In this document: one piece after another, positions 25,401-38,431 of the stretch | Position numbering within the stretch: the first letter of the stretch is position 1 | Layout: each line of letters opens with the position of its first letter | DNA from: Rhea pennata | Lineage: Eukaryota > Chordata > Aves > Rheiformes > Rheidae | NCBI RefSeq assembly: GCF_028389875.1 | Contig: NC_084663.1 | Span: 171,718,301-171,782,300 of the forward strand | Direction: 5' to 3' | Length of the DNA stretch: 64,000 nt | Notes under the pieces: generated by a model | What the model saw: only the letters and a program-made list of their open reading frames with translations | The model's database searches: none | Told to the model about the DNA's origin: nothing | Translations under genes and position numbers: made by a program

Positions 25401-28400
25401 ATAGGTCTAAAGAAAAATTGCTTGAGTAAGGCGTGAGAAGGGTAATGAAGGAATTCCCAGGGGATAAATTGCAGGTGATAGAGAGGCTTAAGAAGAAAAA
25501 AATCTGTTAAGGGAGAACATTTCTGAGTGGCAAAGAGGAAAAAAAGAATAAACAATACAGAAAGAAGAAAGAAGTACAGGCAAGTGAGCTGGGCTGAAGA
25601 GGAATGCAAAATGAGTGTGTCACTGCATGTTAGTCATGGAAACAGGAGAGTTTTAGCAAAGGAAAGGGTACAAAAGTGAGGGCAAAGGAATGAAATCTAT
25701 TGGGAGTTTTGCAATGGTAGAACATAAGAGGAAAGAAAAAGTAGTGAAGGGGTGGATGGAATAGAAAACTAATGTGAAACTGAGTGTGACTGTTGGCTTA
25801 GAAGAATTCTGACAGGATGAGTGGTTGGGGAAGCGACAATTTTTACGAAATAGCAATTCTGATATAAAGTTAAGGAAGTAAGGTGAGAATATTGAAGAAA
25901 TATATCATTTTCAGTTCTCACTTCATTTTGCATTTTTCTTTCTGCCACTTAGCAGATTTCTAGTAAAGTATTCTTTCACCAAAGTCTTCCGTATGCTCCC
26001 CTTTTTCAACATCAGCCATTGACTATCTTCCTCCTTCCCACAGCCCTCTCTTTCAGCTCCTGTCACCTGAGGATAGATTTTGTCGAGCTCTTACAAACTA
26101 TGCTGTATCATAAGGTGACATATTGCATCACTTCTCTGTATTGCCTCATAAAAATGGACAATATAGCCTTGCAGATCATATGCTCTTCCGTGAAGAGCAC
26201 CTGGTGTGGTGGAGGAAGGAGAAAATCCATAGCTATCTTCCTTCTCTACTAGCTACTCATACAAAGAGCTCCAGGGTTTCCAGTTCTTCTTTTCTCTCCA
26301 AGGGAGTACGAGATAAAGAGGCTAACCCCGCTATTTCTACATCAGTTTTAGAGAGAAAGATTCAGGATGGCTGTTTCCTTCCCTAGATCTCTCCTAGTGG
26401 GATTTGAGGTGGAGTGAGAAAAAAGCCTGTGTGATTCTTCCTGTAATTGAGCTCTGTCAGCACTGAAGATCCCACAAGGAAGAAGAGAAGCACAAGCATA
26501 AGAAGACATGACTAGTATATCGGAGATGACAAATCAGTGTATGGAAAATAAAGATGTAGTGGATGACACTCCACCAACAGTAGCTGGTGGAGAGGAAGTA
26601 AGAGAGAGAAGCTTGGAATGAGGGAACAAGTGAATGGAGACGAGAAAAATAAAAAAACTTCCCTTCTCAATGCTCGCCATTCAGGAGCCTCCTGTTCCCA
26701 GCCCTTTCCAGCATCACCAGCTTCTTCTCTTCCATTCTCTCTTTCTACCTCCTACCCACCAAATCTCTTTGTTTCCCATTAATCACACTAAATGATGATG
26801 ATAAAAAGCTAGAGAGCTGAGCACAGCAGCTTAGAGCACTCGTCCCTTCAGGAGCTCTCTGCATTACGCTCTCAATCCCAAAGAGTCAAGAGAGAGAAGC
26901 ACAGATCAGATTTTTGAAGCAGCATAGTCTTTAGTCTGCATACAGCTGAAGTGCGGAAAGCTGCAAGAGCTTTGACAGTGGAAGAGCGCTTTCTCCAGCG
27001 TTGTCCCTGCATTCCTGCTGGAGAGAAAAGTCCAGAGCCTTAACAACATCCAAAACACGAATTACAATGCATAGGACCGCTTACTTCATTCCACTTGCCA
27101 TTTCAGTTCACTGACATTGTCTGCTTAAGCCTGTTAACACCAAACCTTCTGATTCACTTTTATGTAGTTATAGTTAATATTTTGAAGTAAACAAATACAT
27201 CAAACAGATGCTGATAGTAAATGAATAAAGATTACAATTTTTTATTGTGTGCAAATAAAGAGAGACCATTTCATGTGATGTATTTTAAATGCTGTAGTTA
27301 TACAGTCAGGCTAGTAGGAGCAAGCGCATATACAACTTAAATCCGCAGATCTTTTCTATTTTAGCTATTTGTTTTAAGTCAGATAAAGTACATTACTAAT
27401 GGTTTCAACTCAAATGGACAATTCGTTTGATGACTCTGAAAGAAGGAGAAAAAAATAGAAGCCTGAAACAAGCTAACCAGCAGAGTAGAGTCGAAGCAGA
27501 GTCTGCAGACAACTGACAGTATTTTTAAACTCCTTACCACAGCCCAAATTCCATTAGCATGAGACTTGGAAGGACACATCTGTTATTCTTTAAGGAACCA
27601 AAGCAGTTGGCTGGCCTCCTGGCTCTTGAACAAAGTGTTCAGGGCTCGCATGGCAACACTTTGCTGCATATAATGAATCTGTTTAATCTAAATTATTTTT
27701 TGAAAGGAAAAGAAAAGAAAGGCATGAGTAATGATTGAGAAGCATCTGTGAGAGATCCGCTATACTTTGCATTTTTTGCAAAACCTGTCTGCATAGGTCG
27801 CTTCATCTACCATCTAGAGTTATTGGCAACAGTACAAACATGTACCGTAGATAAAAAAGGCAGTGTCTGGAGATTAGTCTAGCTTCCTGTTTTACTAGGT
27901 CTTATACATGAATTGAAAGTTTACAGGATAGGTGTGAAGAAAGCTCTGTTTGAGTTCAAGGCTATTCACAACACACTGATTTAAAATATTGGCCAGGGAT
28001 TTCTTGCTTGAACCACCTTTCTGCTGGCGAGGGCATGCAGACTGAACAGGAGATAGTACATGTTTCTTTGCCTGAGATTATGGTGTAAAAATCTGAGTCT
28101 AAAGATTTCATACAATCCAGATCTGGGAGTGTGGGAGAGAAAAAGTGAAAGGTGTAAAGTAGATCAAGAGGGTAATATTATCTGTAGAGAGGGAAAAAAA
28201 ACCCCAATATTTAAGTGAAACCAGCTGTGGTTTGAAGCTGTCCATGAAGTAATGTATCAAAAAAATTGCAGAAACAAATCATACGTGGAGAAAACTTACA
28301 TCCACTTTTGGGGTGAAGGAATCAATGCTTCTGTAGGGGTATGTCTGCATATCACTCACAGAGACAGAAGGGTATCAGCATAAGTGCGGATATGTATACA

Positions 28401-31098
28401 CAAATGATAGACAGAAAGATAATGCTTGGACAGGCACATTGGCTTAAAAAAGTATGAAAAACTGCAAGAAACATTAATTTACAAGACGTATATAGAGGAA
28501 AGGTTTGTGATTAGGTGAGGAGATTCATTTATTGCACTCAAAGCACTTCAGTACTCAAGTTTTATAGTATCCTCACAGCCAAAGCTGTCAGTAAATGTGA
28601 ACTATAAAGGTTAAATGGGGAAAATGTCCATATAAACCATTCTGAGTTGTTTCATACAAAACCTAACTGAAACCCTTTAAATCCTGAGGACTGCTTCCAT
28701 GATCTCTTTATAAAGCAGAGTAGTTCTAGGTGTTTTCACCATTTGTTGATACAGTTGGCAGGTGAAGCAAATCAAAACAAATTTTTTCATGTGGGGGTTC
28801 TTTTTTACTTTTTTATAGCTAGTTCTGTTGGAGTTATTAGATTCCTTTTTCTAAGTCTCCTCTTCAAATTTGTCTTTGATTACTTTATAATAAAAAAAAG
28901 ATTACAAATGTGTAAGTCCTTAAGAAGATAAGTTGCTCCCTGCTTTACAAAAACAGAAGAGCAGCAAAGTTTTTGCGAGATTTGGAAGACCAACAGCAAC
29001 CTGGTCGATACACTTGGTGGGAGACTGCCTTTGTGTCTGGTCACCCTTTGCCGAGGGTGGACAGTTTTATTGATATTTTACAGTTTTACTTCCTCCATTC
29101 AGCAGTGTAGTTCCCTGGCCAGCCAAGTTCCAGATGCCTCATAATGCACGCTGATCACAGAAGTATTTCAAATACTGCTTCAAGTAAAGCTCTCCAATTA
29201 TAAAAATGTACTGTAATCATGCTTTTAGAATACATTTAAGCATTTTATATGTTTCATATGTTTAGCTGCTTCTATTTTAAGCAGAAAAAAAGCCAACTGA
29301 AAAGTTTTGAGGGAGATTATACCACTTTGAATGGAGACACTAATAGTTTTTTATGTAAGAATCCTGTGATTAAAAGCTGAAAATTAAGATAAACGCATTA
29401 TGGAAAAATGAGATTTCAGCATGTATGAACTCCGGAGTGATTGCCAGACGTTCCCTACCTCTTATACCAGCTCTGTCAGTGATTTTCTGCATGATCTGAA
29501 ATTAAGAGGCATAAATTTTTGAGGAAGAAATAATTTGCATTAGACCAAACAACAGGCTGGAAAAATTGGACAAACTATCAGGGACATGATTTTTCAGGAA
29601 CTGAATATCTCTGTCCTACTTTTATCTGTCTGTAGCCTAATGTGCAAGTGTTTGGGGGGGGGGCAACATTTGAAAAATTCAAAGCATTGAACTGTTGCTG
29701 TGTGTCAGTTACCAGGCTCATCTGAATTGCACTTTTTTATGCTGCCAAAGTGACATATTGTAACAGTAACATTACAGCTAATGTCTCAGCAAATTTGCTT
29801 GCAATAACTCACATTCTGACTTTTTTCTGAAAGATGTCCACAGTAAAATACAAGAATAGAGTAAGATGTCCACAGATGTGAGAGGAGAGAAGCAGATGAG
29901 ACTTAATTCTCAAGGCAGATCCTAACTGAGGACAATGCTGCAAAACTAAGATGTGTGCAAACTTGTGGACATCTGGATATGTTCAGGAAGCCTCAAACAT
30001 CAGAGATGGCTGATTCTCCAGGCTCTTTCTATTTGTAATGGAAACCAAACAGATTTTCCTTGACCAGTTATTTATCTTAAGAAAGTTTAACTACAAAATA
30101 GAGATGCTTTCTCAAAAACTCCCATGGAAACTCCTTTCTGAAAACTTCAAGGGATCTCTGTGGTGGTTTGGGTAGAATATAAACAGGCAGCAGTTGGTAG
30201 AACGCTTAACGGTCAGGTGGTCTAGCTGGTCCATCTGAGCACAGCCACTGAGAAACAGAGCCATGCATGCACACTCCTGGGAAACACTTGCACACCAGTT
30301 CAGCGGGGGCATTGAAATGTGCTGGGCTTCATGCTCACAAGTAATTCTCATCCAGGGATGGTGACATCCTACCCAAAGGTCTTTCGTGCATCAGAGCATG
30401 GCAAGTTACAATTTTAGAGTGCTGCTTTAACGTGGCATGGATCCAAACCTGCCTTCACCTAGTTATCTCCTAGTATATATCAGGGGAAAACTGATCAAAT
30501 AGCATGGACTTCATCTTCACATCCCACTTTGACAAAAGGAAGAATGAGAAGCTGCCAGTAGAAAAAGCTTGAGAACCTTTGAATCATTTCATTGCATTGT
30601 ACTGCACAGGAGATTTTATTGTTTAGAAGGAGATAAATAAGGTTTTGCTCAAAAAATTTTTGCTAAAACAACCGACTTGCAAGGCCAGCAGATCTGGTGG
30701 TGGTTTACAGCATAAATACTTACTGAATATTAGAAGGAGAATGAATCTAATACTATCAATTTCTTTTTCATCCTCAACCTCATCTCGTGGGCCTCATGAA
30801 GGAATGGAAATTGTGCCACTGAGGGCAAAATAGCACCAAGCTCATAATATTTCCTCACTTACATTTCCTTCCTATATATCCTTACATTGCCCATGTGTTG
30901 GATCCATCTTAGTGAAGTCTGGCTGCAGGTCAGTCCACACTGTAAGCTTCCTGCAACTTCCATTATCATCAGCATAGAAAAATTCTGAGTGTTTCTCTGT
31001 GATTTTAATACGCAAACATTGACCTTAGCAGTAACAAAAAATATGCACTTTCTTAATATTATGATATGAACTGTGCCTTGTCATTTCTGCTCAAAAAC
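22434..31098. other. Unique DNA, nothing recognised with confidence
   Basis: There are purine-rich stretches at 25380-25760, a 12-bp-stem hairpin with one mismatch at 24155-24186, and G10 at about 29646-29655. A very weak tRNA-SINE-like string lies at 26820-26885. No exon, LTR or CR1 tail was seen. Confidence 0.45.
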
Positions 31099-31122
31099 AG
31101 AGAGAGAGAGAGAGAGAGAGAG
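31099..31122. repeat. (AG)12 microsatellite
   Basis: A perfect AG run is followed by CTGTGTGCTCTCTCT. The short CT run after it is complementary to the AG run, so a small hairpin could form. Confidence 0.95.
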
Positions 31123-34100
31123 CTGTGTGCTCTCTCTAGTCACTCGTCTGGAGGAAAACTCTTTCTCCCTGTTCTTCAAGTCCATACTCTTGCACAGTCT
31201 GAGCATGCTTTGCTGATGTCAAGTTACTGTGCTATCATGAAAAAGGAGGCTTGTTTGTGTGGCTCCCCATTACAAGGAGAGTATTTTCCCATTCTTCAAA
31301 AGAATTTTTCAAGTCAGTATTTCTAAGCTTTCTATTTTTCCATTTAAGCTGAGGTGTTTAAAATTTCCTGCAGGTCACTGGCTGTTCTAACATAATCCCC
31401 ACAGATTCTGAGCAGAGAATTTGTCTTGAATCTGAGAAATACTTGGCAGAGCAGAATGAAATGGAGAGTGTGACACACAGAGAAGATAGGGGCTATGAGA
31501 TAATCAAATAGTCAGGCTAGGATTTAATATTTTCCAATAAGCCTGTGGAGACTACTGAATCAAGATCTCATTCACTAATCTATATTTAAATATTTAAGTG
31601 AAATGGAAGAGCATAAAAGGAGGAGTAGACTTTAACTCAGTCCCTCATTTGAGATGTGAGCAAACAGCAAGGCAGAAATATGAAACTGTTCTCCACATAC
31701 CAACTAAATACTTTGACGATGTCTTTACTGATTATTTTGACAAAATTCTGACTACTTTAGACCAGAAATTCTGTCCTGAGACAGTCATTCTTGCTCTTTG
31801 AAACTGTTTTATTCAGATTGGATTTTGAGAAATTGGCATTTTCTCACCACAGAGGGCAAACTCCAGCTCCTGGTAGCTAGATACCCTCATCTCTCTGTGA
31901 CAGCTTTGTTATTCCCTTAGTTCATTTTGCAGTGCAGCAGACGAAACCTCTCTCCTGAACCGAGCCGAGCTTTGCTCTGTCACTCTTCCGCTGAGTAACC
32001 TTGGGAAAGCCCTTATTCCTCCCAATCCTTCACCTTTCCCAAGAGAAATATTGAGACTTGCTTCCTTTACAAAGCGCCTTGAGATCTGGTGCTGGCAGCC
32101 GCGTCCTGAAGGTTAGCTATCTTACTTGATCTCCTCACCCGCCTGCTTCTCCACTTTTGACCCATTCATACTGCTGTTTGGACAAACACAAAACGTTTGT
32201 GTGATCCCAAACATTCACTCAAGGCCTCCTTGGCCCCACTTAATTCCTATATTATATTAGCAAGGAATTTTGTCTTGCAGTGTCAAAGAAATTTGATTAC
32301 ATCCCTGAAACTGTTTTTCAGAAACTGACCTCTGTGTTTAAAGCAAATCAAAACAGAACGTAATCAACTCAGTTTGCTTTTGACAGATGTTTAAAGCAAT
32401 TTTATGCTACATAGCTTCCTTGCGTCTGTTTTCTGCAGTGCCAGGATACATTAGTTACAATTTGGGTACACCTAATCTGGGGTGGATTGTTTGTCATTAG
32501 ATAATCCACCTCAAGACCCTACTATTCCTTTCCTTCTAGCATTTCAGTTGCAAGTTTAATGCATGCAAAATGTTCTGTACTGACAGCAATGAAAAGTCAT
32601 GTCTTCTGTTTAAACACTGGGAAAAGCACATTAACTTCCTCTGTTGCCTTATGAAAGTGCCTTAATCCTAACATAGCTCCAGATGTCAGAAATCAAAATA
32701 TCCTTGAGGATATGCTTAGTGTTAAACATGTGAGTTGGCCCACCATATGTCTTAAAATCAATTACAATAATCCTGTCCTGAATTAAGCTGTTGAATTGCT
32801 CTTTCAAACCAAGGCTCTACTGCCCACCACTGGATGTAAGAAAGCAGTTCATTCCCAAAATACATTTAATTCATGACTTTCATCCTGGGTGACTGGAGTT
32901 CATCTGAGGCACGCAGTTACTCCACCAACTGGAATCAACTGGATAATCATGATTTTCATTCAAAACTATTCTGGACTAGATTGGAGTAGGTCTCCTTCAT
33001 CATAGGCCATAAAATAAATGTCAATATTCCTGATCTTCATCACACTACAGGTAAATGAAATGAAGGAAATTAACCTGTGCTACAGCTACTAATCATCCTG
33101 GCAAAATTGTTTTTCTGCTTAATGTTAAATGGCAAACAAGTAATCATAATCTGAAACAGTCCCTAAAGAAGGAATCTCTGAGAAATGTAGCTTTGTTAAT
33201 GTATCAGAAACCCTTATTAAAATACAAATATAATATCTTCAAAAGAGTTGGAAACATGATTAATATCTTTAATGTAGTATTTCAATAATTCACCTCCTCA
33301 GGAGAAAACAAAGGTTATTTGAAACAGATGCTGTAATGAACCAGATACATTCTCTTATCCTCACCACTGGTTTTGGAGACATCTCCTGCCAGTTACGGTG
33401 TTTGTTTTTCAGGCCTGAAGTAGTTCTTGACTTTATTTTCCCCCCACCATGAAGCTTCAAAGTGACACTGCCAATTACAGTCTTCGGACTAGTCCCCATA
33501 GGTTGACAGACTTATAAAATAGCTATTAAAACATTAAGCATAAAAATGAAGTTGTAAATATATCAACGTGAACATTTTTTTGCAGAGGAGACTCAAACAC
33601 ATGGTGAGGCCCATAGCAGCCTGCTCCTATAATACGGTGGAAGAAGAAAAGTTGCGAGTCCACAGAAGGCCACGAGCTGTCAGAAGCAGCCTTGGTTCCA
33701 GCTCTTTCGATCTTTTAGTTAGTTATACCCTTTACAAATACTGAGATTTAGGTCTTCTCTGAAGTCCATCTGTTTTGGGGACAATGTTTCTATCCCATGG
33801 ATACACAGGTTAATTTAACTATTTTAACTGGTTAACTACTCCCTCTCTCTGTTTGGGGCTTTCTAAATAAATATATTTGAGACAAATCTGCGATGGAGAG
33901 TGCTCCTCCTAGGCAGTCCAGATGCAAACTAGTTGTTGACATGTTTTTATTTCACAGCATAGCCTTGGCCTGAGCAGCTTAGCACCAACATCTAGCAGGT
34001 CTCCTTTCTTCACTTCTCAGGCATCTATAGAATTTCCTTCTTTAGTGCCTGGGGATTTAATAGAGATCCTGAAGATATCTGGGAATCTCATGGCTTTTCA

Positions 34101-34186
34101 TAATATCAGCAATAAACATTCAGATTTGGGAGGAGTACTCATCTGATTAGTATGGGGCTTGTTTCCCTAGAAAAGCTCAATGGTCT

Positions 34187-34250
34187 TTGAATGAATATGA
34201 ATACATATACAAGTACGAATATGAATATACACACAAATATGAATATGCAT
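34187..34250. repeat. Degenerate GAATAT / ACATAT repeat
   Basis: This is an AT-rich stretch of repeated GAATATGAATA and ATACACACAAATATGAATAT units with imperfect spacing. It looks like an old, decayed microsatellite. Confidence 0.8.
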
Positions 34251-34589
34251 CAGCAGTATTATTCAAGAATCACAGTTAATGGTAACAGCTTTTTTTCCCC
34301 AAAATTAATTAGAAAATATGTAAGTCAGCATATTTAAATAAAGTATTGAAATCAGAGCACAGCATGAATAATATTTAATTTTGAAAGCATAAGTTATATA
34401 AAAAAAGATTTTTACAGTAGTGAAAATAGGGAATTTTGAAAACTACAGCTTGATAAGGAGGAAATAATTAAAAATAATTATCTTACTTCAGCAAGATAAT
34501 TCATGGAATCACCTCATCAATAAATTAAAAATGTAGTTAAACTAAATGAAGCCTCCATAAAATGAAAAGGAGACTACATCAAAGCAATA

Positions 34590-34612
34590 CGTATACATAT
34601 ATATATGTATAT
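34590..34612. repeat. AT-rich microsatellite containing an 18-bp palindrome
   Basis: Positions 34593-34610 read ATACATATATATATGTAT, which equals its own reverse complement. It is an (AT)n core with symmetric flanks, and no protein site is implied. Confidence 0.9.
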
Positions 34613-37600
34613 CTTTGCAGGAATGCAGAGAAACCAAAACCAGGCAGATTGATCTCATGAAGGTAATCTCTTTTCTTGCAGCTGAAACCTCTGTGTCACT
34701 AAAAACACCAGGCTTTTAAAAGTGTAATTATAAACTCAAGCATATCTCAAAATAAGCAGCTATATAGTAAAGATGTAAAGTTCACATTTCTGAGTGGAGG
34801 AGCTCAAAAGAGGAAGATATATGATATCAAAAGCATGAAAAATACTTCTGCTTGCTTTGGGTCAGAAGAGTTAAGGAGTGTCCCTACACAGAGGTACACA
34901 GAGGTATTTTGTTGTTCCGTTGTTTCATTCTACTGTTGAAATAAACCCAGGACAATTTGATTTTGCACATTGCAAGCCACTTTCTAGGCCCATGGGGAAG
35001 CACAGTGGATGGGAGCCTTGCCGGACTCAGTTCTGACTTTAATAGCATTTAATGTCTTTAAAACTCCAGGACCCATCCTCACTCTGGATGATCTTGATGT
35101 GATATTGCTAGTTTTGTCTTATATTTGACTGAATAGCATGGTCTCTGGGCAACAGTTATATATTTTGCTGAATAGAAATAATTATTGCTAATTAATCAGG
35201 AGGGTTTCACTCCAGTTCAGTTGTACGTCCCTGTTGTTTCCAAGAACAGGCAGAAATTCTCCACTGTGGTTTAATGTGTTTCCTATGTGTGACCTGGACC
35301 TGCACACAGAGCTTTTAATAAGGCCTTTCACATGCACATGTACTTAAAGATTCTTCATCATCTACTGCAATACAAATATATCTTTTGGACAGGTAGTGGT
35401 AGTGGTGAATAGTGACCACTTCCTTTCCCCTGTTCAGGCTTACCTAAATATCAAGACATGACTCTAAGGCAGGAGAAGGTGTCACCACAACTTCCTTCTG
35501 TCACATCAGAGGACGCTGGAGAAGCAATAGCACTTTCACTCCGACATGGGCTGCTCAATTAAACTAATCACTGGTCTTGGACCAAACACATTCTCACCTC
35601 AACAGACAAGAAAATGACATCTTTGCAGGGGGACTTGAGTATCTAGCACCAAGGGACAATGTACAATCAATGAACACGGGTGTGAATACCTGGCCAGAAA
35701 TGTCAAAAAACAAAACAGATGCTGATCCTAAACTTCTATACCTATGTTGAGCAGAAAGGGCCACCAGTTATTAATGCAATTGTGGTCGGGGAACAAGGGA
35801 GAGTTTAGTGCGTAGATTTAAAGCAAGCTGTGAGTTGTGAAATGCACTTCTGCATTTAGAAATCTTAGAAAAGAACAGTTCTTAGAATCTGACCACAGTG
35901 ACAACCTTTTGAATTCAGAAGGGTATGAGAACAATCCTTCAGGAGAACAGTAGTTCTGAAACCAGTGGTCTTATTTCAAATCCCAGGATTACTGGTTTTC
36001 TAAATGGACTATGTGTTACCAAAGATAGGCCTGCTTTTACTACTTCTGATCCTACAAATTTAAACATGCTGTAGGGGGTATGGGAAAGGAAGGAATACGG
36101 TAGAAAGAGAGGCAGGAATTAATAATGTCGCTCTTTACAGGAATGGATCTTCCTTTGTAAAATCACAGATTGGCTTGGCAGTGTGCATTGTACTCTTGGG
36201 AGGTGACAGCCTGGAGCTGATTTCTGAAGACTGCACATCTCCAGTGCCATCATGCCAACTATCTGTCGGTGGCATAGGCAGCCATTAGAAGGAGATCATT
36301 TTCCCATTCTCAGAGGATACTTTGGCCTGGGGAAGAAGGAAATGATATTCAGGAAATGTGAAAGCTAATGGACAAAAAGAAAAAAGAGGGAATATAGGAA
36401 AGCCTGACTTTGTGGGGAAGAAACCTTTGGCTTCCACCTCACCTTGTCTAGCCTTTTGAACCCCACATCATGTCATTCACCATCAGATTTTCTTTCCTAT
36501 GTCTAGGGAAGGAAGTTCTCAAAACCTAAATCTGCAGAGAAAAGGGAGGAAAAAAAAAACCCAGTTGTATCAGCTCTACTACAAGGACAACAAATTTCTC
36601 TTTATTTTTGTGAGTGATAAGTATATGTACCTTATTTTGGAATTCGTCATCATTTGATGGTTAACTCAACCTTCACAGTGACTGTATAGATATTGATTTA
36701 CTTTGTTTTACTCTGGTGTTTCTACACTACACAGGTCTAATGAAAGACATTACCTCTCTTTAAAAACTTTTACTTTCCTCCACCTTGTTTATAGTCCAGA
36801 GCCCAACATTTGTCTTTGAGTTTAGGCACCTGCTTTAGGAAACGCGGTTTTCACTGAGGACAGGTAGACTTGATAGGACATTAAAAAAGCTCAAAATTAT
36901 CTAAGATTAGGTGCTTTTGTTTGTGCAGACTATTTACAACTTTTCATGCTGACTTGTATTTAAAGCAAGAGGAAATGCATGCTTTTGATATTTTGGAAAG
37001 TCTTAGTCATTTGAACTCAATTATTTACAGCATTCACAGATAACAAGAGGAATTGCAGTCCATATTTTTCTAGGCATAAACAAGATATTGGGTGTTAACT
37101 GTCAGTTCTTGTAAGAAGATATAAACAGTTTCCTGACAGTGTCTTTGAACACAAGTTCAACATTTGCTTTCTGTTAGTTAATACTGACTGATTGCCCAAG
37201 TTTCACATCACTGAAAATTCCCTTAAGGCAAACAGACTTCTTGACAAAGTGCTTAAGGGTTTGTATTTAGTACTTAAAATGGCAAATGTTTTTGATATAG
37301 GCATTGGATAGGATGTCAGCTGCATTAGTAGGAAACTGAGATGCATGACAGTTCTGTGAAAAGATTTTTTTTCCCCATCTATAACTAACATTTAATATAT
37401 GGACAATGCTATTTAGATCTGACATAAAGAGATGAAGTTTGTTTCAAGGTGGAAATTCATCATGCTGCTGTGTAAACGAAAGAAAAAGTGGTCAATTTAT
37501 TCTTATCCAAACACCTCGAATTTTTAAAGCAACCAATTACTTACTTATGAAATATTACAGACCAGAAACTATTTGGTTAAAAAAAAATGTAAGAAACATT

Positions 37601-37828
37601 TTGTTTGGAAAAAATCACCATCCATGCACAGGCAAGTTATAAAAAGATAAACGTTTGCTGAAGAAATTGCATCAGCAGCTGTGTGGTTGCTTTGGAAAAC
37701 CATTGTCTTTTGAAGGACAGCAGAGTATACAACCAGCTTATCTATGAGAGCTGTGATCTTTGTGCCAGCAACTGGTCTCTTTCTCCTGTATTTTGAAAAT
37801 ATAAATGCTATTAAATTAGCTAATCAAC

Positions 37829-37941
37829 CTTTATAATATTCCTAATAGACCCTTTATAATATTTATAATAGCTTTTCCTAATAGCTTTTGTTATATATAT
37901 ATTATATATTTATAATAGCTTTGCCTAATAGCTTTTGTTAG
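37829..37941. repeat. Tandem repeat of a TTTATAATAGCTTT / CCTAATAGCTTTTGTTA unit
   Basis: Two nearly identical units of about 32 bp (TTTATAATAGCTTTTCCTAA then TAGCTTTTGTTA, and the same with TTGCC) flank a TATATATATATTATATATT spacer. Shorter, diverged units (TTTATAATATTCCTAATAG) lie upstream. The block fits local duplication within AT-rich DNA. Confidence 0.85.
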
Positions 37942-38287
37942 CTTTATTTCATGAAAGCAGATGTTACCATAGAACAGCAGAAGTTAATGTAGTAAAACAT
38001 AGTTTTCGGTGAAACATTTTTTATAAGAATAATACTCTTTTATCTCTTTTTCACCATTTTGTCCCTACTCACCTAACTTTCAACCCTGTAATTAAAATTG
38101 CCAAGTGATTAAAAATTAAGGACCATGTCATCTTCCTGTGTTGAGGAATCACCCCATCTCTGTGAGTGATCTTCTCGGCTTACTGAATCAATTTGACTCT
38201 TGACGTGTTATCTTGGCTTTCTCTGTAGTCAGTAAAGAAACACAGGCAGTCCTTGGGGAGATTCATCACTTTTGTCTTGGGCACTTA

Positions 38288-38431
38288 ATCATAGATCATA
38301 GAATGGTAAGGTTGGAAGGGACCTCTGGAGATCATTTAGTCCAACCCTGAGCGTAGTCCATATGGGGATTGAACCCATGACCTTGGCATTAGCAGCGCCA
38401 CGCTCTAACCAACTGAGCTAAGCCTGCCCAC
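38288..38431 (-). mobile_element. tRNA-Ile-like SINE with CR1 tail (TguSINE1-like), copy 2
   Basis: This is the better kept of the two copies. In sense (minus strand) it reads GGGCAGGCTTAGCTCAGTTG, then GTTAGAGCGTGGCGCTGC, TAATGCCAAGGTCATGGG, TTCAATCCCCATATGGAC and TACGCTCAGGG. It then enters the CR1 tail TTGGACTAAATGATCTCC ... TTCCAACCTTACC, ending in ATTCTATGATCTATGAT. Both pol III promoter boxes look intact. The D arm, anticodon arm and T arm can be folded by eye, but the ends do not form a good acceptor stem. The predicted anticodon loop is CTGCTAA in both copies, where tRNA-Ile(AAU) has CTAATAA, so the anticodon position reads GCU rather than AAU. The identity of the SINE family is from memory and needs a repeat-library check. 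Confidence 0.9.
38365..38421 (-). promoter_or_regulatory. Internal pol III promoter (A and B boxes) of SINE copy 2
   Basis: On the minus strand the A box TTAGCTCAGTTGG occupies 38409-38421 and the B box GGTTCAATCCC occupies 38365-38375. Both fit the tRNA-gene consensus closely. Type 2 pol III promoters of this form drive SINE transcription in general; whether this copy is transcribed cannot be seen from sequence. In copy 1 the B box has two changes, so its promoter is probably weaker. Confidence 0.6.

Larger units (their letters stand above)
31123..38287. other. AT-rich unique DNA with decayed simple repeats
   Basis: Apart from the simple repeats at 34.2, 34.6 and 37.8 kb and an 8-bp inverted repeat at 32481-32510, no feature is recognised. 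Open frames are all short. Confidence 0.45.

Noticed and set aside
26820..26885. Fifth ancient tRNA-SINE remnant (TTAGAGCACTCGTCC ... CTCAATCCC)
   Set aside because: Only the A-box half is suggestive; the B box is poor, so it was not listed as a feature.
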